Shown in pieces: positions 23,701 to 38,700 of a stretch of 64,000 bases of DNA (the stretch's first letter is position 1; the number at the start of each line of letters is the position of its first letter). Where the stretch lies: contig NC_133971.1 of assembly GCF_031877795.1 (NCBI RefSeq), positions 92,270,154-92,334,153 on the forward strand. The letters run 5' to 3'. The DNA comes from Strix aluco. Its lineage: Eukaryota; Chordata; Aves; Strigiformes; Strigidae. A program made the position numbers and the translations under genes. A model generated the notes under the pieces. It was not told the DNA's origin. It worked only from the letters and a program-made list of their open reading frames with translations, and did no database searches.

Positions 23701-26700
23701 CACCCCTTGCAAGGGTAGAAGAGACTTTTCCATGTTGGTGGTTCAAAAAGACCATCTTCCCCTGGCTGATAGAGTTGCAGAATAATTCAGCTGGGAAGGG
23801 ACCTCTGGAGGTCTCCAGTCTAAACTCCTGCTCAGGACAGGGCTACCTTCACAGTAATTGAGGGTCTCAGGGTCTTGCCCAGCTAAGTCTGGGATATATT
23901 CAGGGGTAGAGATGACAGCACCTCGGTGGTGCCTGCTCTCTGGTCAGCAGTCCCTGGGGGTACAGCCACTCCTAGGCCTGGATGGGCACTCAGATGGGGG
24001 TGCAGGGCAGGGGTGCAGATGTGCTCTCCCCTGCCGTAAAATTCAGAGTTGGACACTTCACTTCTGTTCTTCACTGAAGTCATCCCCTCCAAACAATGGG
24101 ACTTTCCAGGGGCAGGGAGATCCAATTCCATGGCCACATCTGCACGGGGAAGATCCCAAACCACCATGGGTCAGCTGGAGCAGAACATCTGGAGCAGAAA
24201 CCAGCTCTCCCCAAAGTGCTGGAGCTGCTCCTGATTACCCAAATGGCATGTGTGGGTCCAGGTGGGCAGTGGGCATAACATGCTGACCCCCGGCTCCACA
24301 GATCCCCGCTTGGACCCTATGGTCTTCCCTAAGGTTGAGTAAGTGCCTTTGGTCTCTCCCACCTTCATTTCCCCATCTGTACGATGCACCAGTGCCCATC
24401 TCTCAGGCCACTGGGCATAAAAGTCAGGGAGCAAGGAAAATGCAGATGATTCTGCTCCTTTGTAGGTAAAATTTCTGGGAAAATGTAAAGGTGGATGGGG
24501 AAGAGTGGATTTCTGGTTTTCATCTTCCTTTCTGAGGTCACTATTGAAGAAATGTGTTACAGAAGATGTCTGAAGAATTGCATTTAGCCATAATAACTTG
24601 GTTAGGAAATAGAAATGACACAGAAAGCCAATAAAGCTGAGATTTTTGGATGAAAAATAAAAACCTCAATTCTTTCTTAGTGTCATAGACATGTATTTTT
24701 ATATATATATTTAAAGAATGTTTTTAACATTATTTGGTTTTAATCCACAGGGAGGCATTTTCCCAAGGTCACCCACTGCAGTAGTGGTACAAGTGACTCA
24801 GGCCCCGTGTCCTCTATGAAATCTGCTTAAAAATAGTGACCTGGGGGAACACCTGGCTGCTGACACTAACTGCACAACTTCCTTATTTAGCTGCTCTGAT
24901 CAATAGGTTTGCTTTCCCCATGTAGCTGATAGATCTTGACTTTTTGAGTCCGACAGTGACTTTTTGCAATGCCAGCTGATACAGGACCATGGAGACTTGT
25001 GGTCGCTTCTCAATAGCAGGGGATTTGTTGAAGTAAATCAGATCTGGAGTCACTGAGAGGGAATTAATGTGAAATGCCTTGATGTTAGTTTTACAGTCTC
25101 TTTAATAGGCATAACTACACTATTAAACTGATCCGCCTGTATTTAACTCTTATTTGTACTTGAGTGGAATAAACGTTTTCCTTTAGGAGGGATGAATTTA
25201 CAGAGTAAAAGAGCTATTATAAACCTCCCAAATGCCTCAGCAATAACAATGTGACAGCTTACAGCTTGAAACACAGACTCCTTATGCTGTGGTAGTGCCT
25301 TGAAGTCCTATTTCATCCTCTTCCCCACCTCCTCTTCTCCCTCACCCCAATTACACTTTCAAAATGTCTCTGAAACAATGGTGTTGGGCACACAGTTGAT
25401 TAGACCTTAGGTAGCCACACACAACTAAAATTGTCATCTAGCTTCAGCAGAGCAACTCCTGACTTCAGCCCAAGTCAGCTTCTTCTCCATGTTGTGTTAC
25501 ATGGTGGAGAACATTCCCACTTTGATATCTGATCGGGGCTTTGATAACTTAAGGCTCTATAAGAAGTTGCAGCTTGTGCTGATCTGGTATAGACATGAGC
25601 TGGCTGCACCCTTGGGTTTGGGTTAATGGTGCTAAAGAGTAGGAAAAGTGTTTTCTGATGTTTTTGTAGGTCCTCCTTTGCCCATGGGTGACAGTATCTA
25701 TACCACTTTGTTGTAGAAGCAGGGAGAGAAACTGCAGGTGTGGTGGGCCACCAGCCATGGGACCATGCTGGAAGGGGTTGGGAAGGTGATGGGGTGGACA
25801 CCTTCACTGCTCATTTCTCTGCTGTGAAATTGCCAGCTCCTCAAAGCTGCTTCCTGGTCAAGTGCAAAGCCAAGAAGGGGGGGATGTGGGTGTCCCAGTG
25901 TTGGTGGTTGTTGGGCGGTGAAAAGCAGACAGACACTAGCACCCAATAGATCTGACTGGGGGACTCATCCTGACCCAACATCCATGAGTCCAGCAACAGG
26001 GAGGATCATGTAGCATCTCTAAATCCTCCTTACACTCTTTGTGGCAGGCAGCGGGATGAGAAACCTTCAACCTTGCTCATAAAGTGAGGGTCAGAAATAC
26101 ATGGCTGGGGGTGAGGGCTGGAAACTGAGACAGAACAACCCTGCTGAAATCTATTTCTTGCTTTTGGGTTTTTTGAAGCATTTTTTGTGGATTTTTTTTT
26201 TTTCTTTCCCCTCCTTGGCTCTATCTTTCAATTGCAGCTCGTGCAGATTTGTCACAGGTCAGGAAAACTTAAACCATGATTTGCAGAAGATGAATGGACT
26301 TTTAAAATCAATTTTGTGGTTCCTGGTGTCAGTGGGGTGCCAATCACTGTGTGCTGGTGCTGCCCGGTTCCTCTGCCGTTATCATTAGGAGGCATGGGCA
26401 GCATTCATTACAGGGAGGCTGAATCTCGCTGCCTGTTAATGGAATTGAGCTGCTTGACCTTAATGTGTGACTGGTACTTGATTTTGAAGTTTCTGTGGCC
26501 ACCAGCGGGCTGTAATGGAAACAATACAGGCACAGAAATGCAAAGTCTTATCCCCGAGAAGACAGCAAAATAGATTAAATTTAGTAATTAGTAAAAATTC
26601 TTGGGGCCTAGAGGTCACACAAAGAGCTAGAGAAAGTGTATTTTTTTCCGCTTCACAACTGCACAGGTTCCTGGTAGTCTCTCGTGTGTCATGGGGAGGA

Positions 26701-29700
26701 GTGTGGTGTAGTCTGTTTGCCCTGGACTGGTGGGAAATTTTGCGATGCTCCTGTCTTCACTCAGATGGGTTCATCTTCAGCCCCATAGCCATCACCATCA
26801 TCCTCCTGGTGTCGATTGCTTCGCTGAGATGTACAGGCCCTGTACCCCCTGAGACTCTCATCCATGGGGTCTCTCCTGACGCACCCATTGCCCCATGGGG
26901 TCCCTCCTTGTAGGGGTGTTACCTGCAGTGATTGGGCTCCCTACGGTCTCCATCCAGCCTTGGGGATGATCCACTGCTAAAAATCCGTGGGTGCTCAGAG
27001 TGGATGGGGTCACCCCTCATCCCTGGTGCTCAGGTGCTGTCATTGCTCCACTGGGAAGTGCAGGCATCAGGTTGGTTTGATATGATAAACCTGGGGACTG
27101 GGGAGCTTGCACTGATTTGGGATGCTCCTTCGGTGAGCTTGTCCACTGTCGAGAACATCTGTGCAGCTGGGTCACAAGGTGGGCTGGACAGGAGCCGTTT
27201 TCCTCCCTTTCTGTGGGACTTTGGAGACTGTGGGAAGAAGCACAAACCTCTGTCTGTGGCTCAGGGCTTTGGGTTCTGCCTGGGACCCAGCACTGCCCAG
27301 CTCCTGCCCTGTGAGTGCCAAAGATAAAAGGTGCAAGTAGGTGTCTACGCTGGGACCATCAACCAGGTTTATTGCCCATTCCTTTCTCCCCATGAGCCTG
27401 ACTTGCCCCTTGGTGCAGCAAGGCAGGCAGGTGAGGTACAGGCAGGGAGTTCCCAGCATGGGGCTCTTGTAGGAAAAAGTAAAATTGGAGAATGAGCCCA
27501 CCATCCCAACTATTTGGCAGGGAAAAGCATGGTCCTGCCTCAGTTTAGAGCAGATGAAGACATCTCTCTGGAGCCAGGAGGAAGCTCTGGGCCAGCGCGG
27601 TGCCAGCTAAAAGATCAAATTTCAGTTTCCTAAATGCCTCCTGAGTGTCTAGGGCCATGGCATTGTAAAAGATGCTCTGTCATCCTTTGTGAAGGAAAGG
27701 TCTCCAGTCCTTAAGATGCGGAAGTGATCTACATAGATGAAGCTGAGCTATTTTATGGTCTGTAAATCTGCTGCCCAATTCCCTGGGGCTGACCCAGTGC
27801 CCTCCAGGATGCGTCTTCCCACTCCTGGACATGAGTGTCCATGATTTGCAGGGCAGAAAACTGCCTGTTGCTGGAGAAAAATGGTGCATGTAAGGTAAAA
27901 AAAGGGGTATCTAGGTGCTATTGGTAGAAACTCAGTCCTCAGCTCTATTTTGATTCATCTTATTAGCAATGGTAACATATTAATTGGTGTGGGAGCTGGG
28001 TGATGTGGGTGGGGTGATATCTGTAAATGCCCTGCAAGCATGGGATGATGTGGGACACCTTGGCTGGTCATAGGCAAAAAGGTGGCTTTGGTCCCCAAAG
28101 CATCACCAAGAGGCAGGGGGAAGGGAACAGCACAGCAGCAACCTGCAGTTGTACAAACACCTTTTCATGGGAGATATGCAGAGGAGAGTGTCTGGCCCTG
28201 GGTCCACCACCCACCACTTCTGCTGCCCAGGCCAGCTCTGTCCTCTGCCCTGCAAAACAGGGTGCATTCACCGGCCCAATTCTCACTGCACTGGACAAAC
28301 ACTTTGCCATTCTCCCACCATGCCATTCAAGTACAGAAACAGCTAATTTCAGTGTGCCGTGATTCACCACAGCATGAAAAGTCTGCTTGAAGGCGCTGCA
28401 GAGAAACTGAAATCAAACAAATTTCAGATGGTCTCACAAATGAAGCTGAAAGGTCATAACAATATCAAACAAGAGGTCGTGCGCGGAGCGGCAAGCCTCT
28501 GCTAAATATCAGCCAAAGATTAGTCCATCCTCTCCAAAAGGCCAAGAGCTATAAAGGCTCTGAGTTCCTTCTGCCACACGTCCAAACTCACAGCATCTAA
28601 AAATGGCACAAGCCCCCTGTGAAAGGGAGACACAACTTCAGGAACAGCAGATTTGAGGGAAAATGTCAGGCCGGTGAGGTGTCTGAAAATGAATTTGGGA
28701 AAATCTTAGATTTTTTTTAAAGCCGAAACGGTCTTGTAGATTGTGTGGCTAGCGTTAATTAATTTGGCATTTTGCCGAGCATCGCCATCACAGTTTAATC
28801 AGCACCTGTGAAACAATGTTGTCAGTCTGCCAGCCTTCCATCCTGGGTCCCAGGGATGGCAAGGGACATCTCTCTGTTAGATAGATCACCACATCCTGCG
28901 TTTGTTTGAAAATCTTGTCATTTAAAGGCTTCATCTGACATAAAAGTTGTCAGTGCAGGAACTGTACTGGACAGGAATTTCATCTGGGAAAAGCAGATTC
29001 AAAGCATCAGTTTAACTGGGGGGTTAGACTGTTGTGGAAAGAGCTCAGTAAGGCTGCAGGCTTCGCCCCAAGGCCACCAACCTTCCCCTAACAGGATTGT
29101 GCTAATTAGCCGGTGAATTCCTTGGCTCTTGTGCTGACATGGATGACTGGTCTAAGTGGGTTCACTAATTCCCCCCCCAGTCCAATTTCTGGTGTCTGAC
29201 ACTGACTCTCCCACAACCTCCAGAGGTCCAGAACCAGGAGTTTGAGGAGCAGCTGTATCTCACACCCACTAAAAGCACTAAAAGCCCATACGAGACACCT
29301 TGCAAATAAGAAATAACCCATCGTCATGAGACAAATCTCACCTCATATGCAGTGGGTAGTGACTGGTCCTGAAAACATATAAGTGGATGCACCAGTGAAG
29401 TTAAAAAGTGCCTGGTGTGCAGAAATCCCTGGGGACACCCACACCGTCCCTGCCACAGCATCACACCTTCCTCCCTCCGGGTGACAGCGCACGGACTCCA
29501 GATATTGCCACTATTTGTGTTTATGGGGCACTTAACCAGCCCTATAAAAAACAATTTACAGGTTATTGTGCACCCTCTAACCGAAAACCTCTTCTTTAAT
29601 TTGCTGTCTCTGTTAAAAGCAGCCCCGGGAGCTGAATTCCCTCTGCATGCCAGTTTTGTTTCTCATGAAGCAAGATAAGGGTGGCAACCTGGTGCTGCTA

Positions 29701-32700
29701 ATGGGTTTTTCCAAGGGGGTTTGCTGGTCCAGCAGGGCTGAGGGCTGTGTAGCCTCCCCATACCTGCTGTGCTTGCTGGTTATGCTGAATGGCAGCATGT
29801 AGGTTTCCAAGGTAGATGTAATAAAAACAACATCCACGTGAGAGAGGAAGAATGTTTCTGTCTGAGCAGGCTCGGCAAAACCACTGTCAGGAATGGTAAA
29901 AATCATAATGGGAGGTCAGCTCAGGTCCTGGCTGGGGCCCTTTGTTCCTGCGTGCGATGGGAGGAGGCAGTTCTTTGGAAAAAAAAAAAAAAAAAGTAAA
30001 GGGAGATAAACTTGCCTGCCATTGCCTTGGTAACCCTCCCTTTGGGTGACTTACGGCCACCTGGTTTGGCTTGTCCCCTGCTGAGAAACATTTTCTCTCC
30101 CAGCAGCTCCCCCAGGTTCCCAGTGCTCTCCATCCCATGAGGTGCCCATCATATCTCCAGCCAAGGGGTTGGTGCAGTGTGAGGACTCTGGACCAAGACC
30201 AGTTTCCCATCCTGAGAAGCTCAGTTTAGTTCTGCCTGAACTAGTTTGATGAAGAGCAGACTGCTAGAGGTTGTGTTTTGCTCAAAGGAGGGAGCAGACT
30301 TTGCTGCTGGGGTCCCTCTCCTCCTCCCCTGCATCCTCCTCAACTGCTCGAGCCCCTTGTTTCTCCCATGGCAGCTGGAGAAGCATGAGACCAGGGGCTG
30401 CAGGTTTGCATATGGGCCTCCCTCATCACCCAGCTTGGTTCATTCTGGATTTGTCGGTAGCTTCTGTGTCTTTAATCTTCATGTGGATTAATCTTCTGGC
30501 TCTGCAACAGTTTTTCTGTTTGAGGTGGCTGGGTTTGCTTCTTCAGATTCGTTTAATTACTGGCACTCAATCACCTTTAAATCTAAAAGAAAAAAAAAAA
30601 AACCAACATTAATTGACAGCAAGCACAGGGAGTGCAGACCCATCACTGCTGTCTTTCCTGCAGACAGGTTGAAGCCAGCATGCATGGATTTGTAACAGAC
30701 ACCCCTGGCACTGGCCTGACGTTAAGCAAATGCTTCTCAGCACTGGACCATGCCTGGTGTTTTCTCCAGAGACCCAGCTGTAGGAGCTGGGTTACCTCTT
30801 ATGTGAATGAGTGGTGGGAAGACCTTGCTAGGGTTGGAGGTGGCTTTGGATGCAGTGTTGCAATTTATCCACCAAAAAATTCCTGCAAAGGCCTCATTGC
30901 AGTAGGGGAACGTTTCTTCCTTGGGTGCAGTTGCTATGCCATGTCAGAGTAGTAGCACCTGAGAGACTTCTTGCTGTGACATCTCCTACCTGCTTGTGGC
31001 TTGTGTTGCTCAAGGACAGATGGCCCAAAGTGTACCTGTATATTTGACAGTTTTTCCTCCAATTCACCACTCCTTTACTCAGTGCGTCACCTGGATCCTG
31101 TGCAAATCCATACTATATGTGGGCTATCCCATTCCTCTTGGAGACTACACGCACACAGGGCTGACAGCAGGCTGGGACCTTCTGGGACAAGGGGTGGGCT
31201 CTGCAGTGTGGGCCACCTGTCTTGCTTCCAGCCAGCAAATTCCCCGTACCTCTCTTGCAAGTAATTCTTCACTGGGTCTGCTGGGATCTGGGGAGGCTGA
31301 GACATGGGACAAGCGCGTGGGGAGGCTCTGTGCATGCTGTTGGGTTGCCAGCCCAGCGTTGAGATGGAGAACTTGGTGGGAGGCCATTTTGGGGGAAAAT
31401 TTCCAACCCTGTAGGATTGCCTTCAATCTTTTCTCCCAGCAAATGGGGACATGGCTCGGAGGGAATGACAGGTGGATCCACACACCATGGAAAGGCCATT
31501 TTCCTAAAGTAACATCAGCAGAGTCCTCTTTGGGCTGTGCTGCATGACCCTGACCCAACATCAGCCCAGCTCCCCATACCAGTGCAACACTCCCATACCT
31601 GACAGCCGCCCACTGCCTGCTGCAAAAAATCCCAGCCCTGCAGATAACAAAGCATTTGGATAACAGCACCAGCTGGACAGTAGCCCAGAGTCCCACTGGG
31701 GACCCTCCGACGTCTGGAGTTGACTGTATGAGTAAAATCACTGCTATTTCTCTCTGCTCCAGCTGAGGTGGACTTTTGAAGGGCAGCCAAGCCCTCAGGC
31801 TGGGGGTTTGGGGTGTCTCCTTGGCTTTTGGCCACTAGAAAGTAGCTGGCCTCAGTAGAGAAAAGTCTGAGTTTGGGGTAAATATAAAAGTACTAAAATC
31901 CTGGCGTAGAGCTGATGAAAACCAACAGTCACCCAGGGGCTGGTTAGATAGTGCTGGGCTGCAATAACTGCCTGAACTCTAGAGAAGTGGGATGTCGCAG
32001 GGGTGCAATTAAAACAGCAATCTATCCTCAGAATTATACTGACATTGATTAAAGGGCTTTGGGAATTTTGCCATGTTTTAACTCTTCCTGAACATCAGGC
32101 TTAATATGCCAAAGATTGAATAATCCAGTGTTGCAAGTCACTCCTGGAAATCTTGGGCTGTGATGCTGGCACTACACTGGGCAAAGGACATTGATCCTGT
32201 TAAAGAGTGGATATTAAAAAGGCAAAAATATTTGAGAAACGGCACTGTGGACTGTGTGTATCTGAAAAAAGCCTGCCATGATTCAGTATAAGCTGCTTTT
32301 CCAAAATTATTGGAAGGTAGGAAAAAAATCCCACACATTTTTCTTTTCTCATTTTACATGTTTAAGCCAAAACAAAACCAAAAAAAAAAAAAAAAGCTTA
32401 TGAGATTTAAGCTATTTATTACCAAATAAAACTGCATCTGGGCCGTGTGCGTCTGTGCCAAGTTTTGTCCTCACGAGAGCACAAACATTGAGAGTTACGA
32501 GCCCCTCGAAAGCAAGGTTGATGATGGAAACATTGACTTAGTCTTAACTCTCTCGGGGATGCCAGATGCTTGTTGGGATATTTCAGAAGCTGGTTGCAGG
32601 GAAATGAGATGCTGCCTGTGATGTGGAGCCATACTTGCAGTGTCCTACCTGGTTGCTGTTGGGCCACCTGCAGCCCTGTGGGATATTCTTGATGGATTAA

Positions 32701-35700
32701 GTAGGAGCTTGATTTCCTATTCCCATTGTGGTGGAAAAGCAAGTCTCTTGCAATCAGCCTCCTTTGACTTCTGTGGGAGGGGAAAATATCCACAAGCGGG
32801 TAGATTTTCATGCCAGAAAGGACAGCTGTTGTCAGGTTCTCCATCTCACGTCCCAAAATTAATTCCTGCCCAAGCAAGAGGACGTCCTTTAGGAACCCAT
32901 CCAGACTCAGCTTTGCCAGCCCTGGTGCTGAGGAGGGGATTTTGGCTGTGGATGTGTGGTGCCCAGTGTTTCAGCCTGTGTTGGCTGCCAGTCAGTCCCG
33001 GCTGATGAGTTTTGTCAGGCTCATTACCAGGTTGATGAGCGTCGTCCTGCCCAACTAGTGCAAGGTACCATTTTAGGCTGTGATCAACCATAGTTTCATC
33101 TTTGCTCTTTCTAAGGTGGAGACACGGCTCTCCTGCAGTGCCTCCCTCCTGGGTGCATGCATGGCACCCTTGGGCTCCTCTCCAAGTCTCCTTACGGCTT
33201 TGGCATCAATAGAAAGGGCTTACTGCTCCCACAGGACCCTACCTCCTGCTTTTCTTATAGCAAACACTTGTGCCTTCAGATGCTGCTGGGCGCCTGGGAG
33301 CTCATGGTTTGCTGATTTTACCAAAAATCACTTTCCATGGGACAGCCTGCCACCTGCAAATAGGACCTGTACGGCTTTTCTTAGACAGATGACTTTACAT
33401 TTAACCCTATAAAATGCATATTCCTTGCTGCCTGGGTAGAGTTTTCCTTTATATATTATTATAGCAGGGACTAGCAGCACAACTCATGCCAGGACCTCAT
33501 ACAGAAATGTGAAGTAAGAGCTATCTCTGCATAGAGAAACTGATGTAAACACAGCTCACTCTCTCCTGGAGTGACTCTTGCCTATAAATTTTGGGATATT
33601 AAGTTTGATAGGGAACAGGCTTCCAGGATCTTTGATTTTTAGCTGCAGAATTCTTATTCATGGAATGTAAAAGGAGAATTGCCAGGATGTGGCACAGCAG
33701 CACTCGCGGTAGCTGGGGTTTTCCCAGATCCGTGCCAGATCACCGTGGGCGCCCACCACATCTCACATGACTTCTCCTCAGCCTTGGTCCTTGGGATGGA
33801 CCATGGTCCCGCTGCCGCGGTGCTGGGGGTGCAAACAGCTCCCTGCATGGCACCTCTCACCAGTGCACAGTGATGGTCTAACCTCCCAAGTCTTTTAGGT
33901 TAATTAAATGAAAAGGTCCAGTGGGGACTGGGGACTTGCAAGAGCTCCATGGGTGCAAGCCCCCATGGTAAGAACTTCTCTTAGATTTGGTGAGGCTGCT
34001 CTTAGACTGGGAGGGTGAGGTCCGGGGCTCAGGATAGGACCTTACAGCACTGTACAAAGGATTTGTTAAACCTGTTCATTCACTGCATCCCACTGACCCA
34101 CCTACTGGGAGCATTTCTGCTCTTTCTTAAGAGTTCGTTTTCATGTTTTTGTACTGTAGCAATTGTAAGACCCTGTCTTCTGTCTGTTGTCACTTGGAAG
34201 AAGTGCCAGCTGCTGAACGGTTCCTGTCTTCTGCCTTGTGGGGTGAGGAGGGACATTTTTTGGTGTGGGACCTGGGCAGTAGGTACAGCACACGTTACAA
34301 GTTGCCCTCCTGGCCCCACTGAAGGTCTCACACAGCCTGGTAAATGCTTTGCACCCTACCTGGCATGTGTCTGCAGGGTTTAAGATAAAAACCAGGAGGT
34401 GACCTGCAACACAGGATCAACCAATCCCTTTCCAAGGGGATGTTCCACATCCTGAGTCCCATCGTCTCACTGCTACAAACTTTATTAGCCCTCAGCATTA
34501 ATAGCTGCACTAATGACACACCCACCACTTGCCATGTCCCTTTCTTTAATAGCCAGTCTGACTTCTTGCCACTCCCCAGTGCTGTGCTCCCTCCGTGAGT
34601 TCAGACAGCTGGTTTTGGTGGCACATTTCTGAAGATGGAGAAACAAAACTTGGAGCTGTGCTCCGCTGTCAAAAGTTCTGGCTTTGGGGCTGATTTGACA
34701 GAGAGCCAGTACAGAAGAAAGGCTGGACTGCAAAACATCCCCCATCCAACCTGACGTGCTGTTCCCAGGAATGGTGAAACACTTTACCGGTTTCCCAAAC
34801 CTACACCCCAAATCACTACCACTCACTCTGGAGTTGTGCAGACGTCTTGGGTGAGATCTCCCATCTCCGGGCAGATAAATGAATCAAGTAGGAAAACCCA
34901 GCTGGTGATCACAGCCCCATTTGAGACATGGGGTGGGGGGAAAATCAATGCATGCTAAAGAGAGATGGATGGGATCAATGCAGAATAACCCCCGCAAAAC
35001 AGCCTCCTGTTTTTTTAGGACAGGTGTCAAATGCTGCTCTGATCTCTCCCTAGCAGGGAGGTTTAAAGCAGGTCAGAAAGCATGCTCCAAAAAGCATCTT
35101 TCCCCTCTTTAATGATAAAGGGAAAGCGGGATGGAAATCTTCTCTGGAAATCCCTATGGAAAAAGGCGAGACAAGGTGTGGGGAGGAGAGGGCTGGCACC
35201 AACGCCGCTGGTCCTCACCCAAAAGCTGCTGAGGAGGGAGGGGATATTTGGGTTGGCACAGGATTGGGAGGCTGTCGCTGCATCCTCACAGCCTTGTGAG
35301 GCAGAGCAGTCCCGTTCCCTAGGCTGTGCTGGGACTGTGGACAAGCCCTGGCTCCCGAGACCCCACGGGGTACAGGCATACTGAAGGACTCGACTCCTGT
35401 CTGAGCTGCTGCAGCACAGCGTGGGCTGATGCTGAGCAGATGCAGGTCTGAGACCAGGTGTCATCACCAGGCCTTTTGTTTAAACAGGGACAAGAGACAC
35501 TGAGAGCATTGGCTTTTCCCATTAACGCCTCCCCTGGAGAAGGATTAAAGTTGCTTTTGGATTTCAGACCCACCAAGTCTGGCAACTTTTGGGTGGAGAG
35601 TTTCGGTTTGGGCTGTCACAGAATTAAGTCACTCTGTAAGTGATGCAGCGCAGCACTCAAGATCCTGCCAGGTCCTTGCAACATCTAGCTGGGGTTTTTC

Positions 35701-38700
35701 CCCTCATAGTTTTGGCTTTTTGCCTGTTTTTCGATGTCCTGTGTATCCTTACCGGTAGGAGGGAGCTGCTGCAAGCCCCCCAGCCAGTCATAAGGAGCAG
35801 TTAAGAGTGTTTTAAGGCAGGTGTTGAGCACTTGCAAATGTCTGGGGAAGGCTTTGGACACTGTGAAAGCAAGGAAACATTGGAAACAGGAGTATTGAAT
35901 TTCCCTTTCCAAACAACTGGCTGCAGCATATCGCTGCCTGTCAAAGTTGAAGGGTCCTGCGTGCACAAGTCAGCACATTTTTACATTCCCAAGGGCAGGG
36001 ATAGTGCCTCCCTATTGCTCTCTGCAGGCAAAGCCAAGTAATAGACCACTGTCACGTCAGGATTTTTTATTTTTAAATTGAGCGTGAATTCCTTCCCCTG
36101 GTTAATTTTCACATTTCCAGGTTGAGGACTAATTCATGTGGATATAACACCCTGTTAGTAATGTATAACAATAAAAAGATGAGCTCTCTTGACTCCTTTG
36201 ACCAAAGGGTCCTGCTCCAACATTTTCTTTAATTGGGCTAGCAGTCCAAACTATGGAGAAAAGCCATTGAGTCCAGGCACCTGTCAATAAACTGGGAAAA
36301 GCTCTGGTTTTGTTTGCCTTCCTCAACATACCGCACATAAAACGGGCTTGGGTTACACACAGGAGCTGTCTGGGATTATGGTGGGGGAGAAGGGATGGGT
36401 GAGCACATTGGATTGCATGGCTGATGGGCAAAGACCCAAGAGTTGCCTTGAAGTTCAAGTACCTCTCTGCACTTAGCAGCACTGGGGTTTCGCTTGGGCA
36501 TAAGCCCTGCAAATGGCCAAGCAGTCCAAAAATGTAATTGAGATCTGAGATGTGACCTCTGCTTTTATCCCGGGCTTTGAAGGCAAGCGATTCCTGTCGG
36601 CTGTTCTTTCTCCATCTTTTCTGACGCGTTCAGACCAAACAGAAATGAGATACATATTATAAAAAAGTCACAGAGGAGTTTTGTAACATCTCCAAAGCTG
36701 CATTTCCTCCAGTACCTTTTTCCCTGGCAGACACACAGATCTGGGCCCAAAACTGAGAAACAGGGCAGTTTGGGGAGGAAGAGCTGGGCTGGGTGGGAAA
36801 CATCACACCAGGCTGCCAGGGCCACCCATCCCTCCAGGCACGTGAGAGCTTGGGAGGGGAGAAGTGAAATTAATTTGGACCATTAAATCTCAGAAAGCAT
36901 TTTCTTTCAGTGCGGTTTGGCTTTTTTTTTTTTTGGTGTGTCAATCCAAAAATCATAAATACATCCTCAAACACTAGAATAAAGCTATAATTAAAACACA
37001 GTGCAAAGTACAAAAGCAGAAAGACGGATTTCAGTGTAGCAACGCCGCCAAAGTGTTTCTCCTTCCTCCTTGGAAAATACTGCTGAATTCAACACTTTCC
37101 TGTGAAACATCATCTTCAACAAATGTTGGGGCTTTTTTCCCCCTGAAGCTAGTGGAAAAGAGTCACAGGAAAAAAACCCTCAGCCAGTGCTGTATAAACA
37201 GTTGTCTCTCTCCTGTGATGGGTCCAGGCTGCCCGGCTGTACCCCATCACTGTCTCTTCTGGCTTCCCATCCCCATCACTCAGCATTGCTTCAGCCCCAA
37301 TAGAAATATGCTAATAAATGCTGGTTACTGCCGGTTGTTTTTCTGTTGAGTGCCAAGTCTGGGCTGTGGAAGGAGTCCCACTTCAGCCGTTTTTGGGTAC
37401 ATTAGGGCTGTGCATGGTTTCCCCCTGTGGTATGCAGGAAAGGAGATGCTCTGCTCAGTGTTAGGGACCACGTGTGTCTGTACAAGCCTGTGCTCCAGCT
37501 ACACCAGCTCACGTCACTCAGCAGTTAATGAGAGGCTTCGTTAGGGTGAGAGAATGTTGAATGGGGATCATACAAGCAGGCAGAGGCAATCTGCAGTCTC
37601 TGAGGTCTGTTTATGTGGTTTTTGCAATGAGCTGAGCTGGGTTTTGCTGGGCCTGCACAGAGGTCCATAGAGGTGGGGTGCAATAAGGGCTGTTGAGTGG
37701 TGTGACCATCAAGCTGGTGATGGGGGACCCCATGTCAGCCCCTTTCCCCTAAATCCCTTTGCAATCCTTTTCCACCAAGACTCTGAGCAGGAGGATGAAA
37801 AATCTCATGTTTCCACCCATGACCCAACCATGCTCTGCCAGCCACCACAGACCAGCCCCTTGCCCACCGCAAGGGCTCCATCCTGACTCCGTCCCTGGTG
37901 CTGCACAGCCTGGCCAAGCAAATAAGGCAAACAGAAATTCTCTTTATCCATTGCTAAAGTGTGCCAGAGCTGCTCCTTGCCTGGCCACAGGCTGGTGCTG
38001 GGGTCTGCTACCCATGTCATAGCACTAGATACATGGGACAGCAAACTGCACCCTGGGCTGGATTTGAGCTGTCTGCCTATTATTTTTGGCACGGTTCTTG
38101 CCATTTGCTAAATGAAATGAGAAAGCTGTTGGCGAAGGTGCTGAAAGTGAGACAGATTCCTTCCTGTCTGATAAATTTTTCACAAATTCTTTCCTCCTCC
38201 TCTTCCATCCTCCCCACCCTAATCTCCTCGCCCTGCAATTTGCTATCCTATAATGGGAGTGAGACGACATGATAGCTCCCTCTGTGCAAGACCACTAAAT
38301 TTTTGTGCAGCTGGATATACCATGGTTTATTCTTTTAATTTTTTCTTTTCCAGGTGCATTGTCACCCCTCATTTCCTATTAGTAAGTCAATTTAACTCGT
38401 CTAATAAGGGTATATTCACAAAATAATTTGCAAAAGGTTAAGACGTGACTGATGGCACCAGGCAATTAGTAGTTAATTTGTAAACGCGGTGTGAGTCCCT
38501 GAGGCAGCCCTTCTTGGTGCGCCACGTGAAGCTTGGGCTGCTCCCACAATTTTAGCCTTTACTTGCTCTATACCGTGGGGACCAATGCTAACTTCCCACC
38601 GCGCTGCCGTCTCTGAGGGGAATGTTAATGCACGTCCAGGGAAACAAGCTGCGCTATTAAAAGCCTGGCAGGCTCTCTGCAGAGCCCAGTGCTCAGAGAG

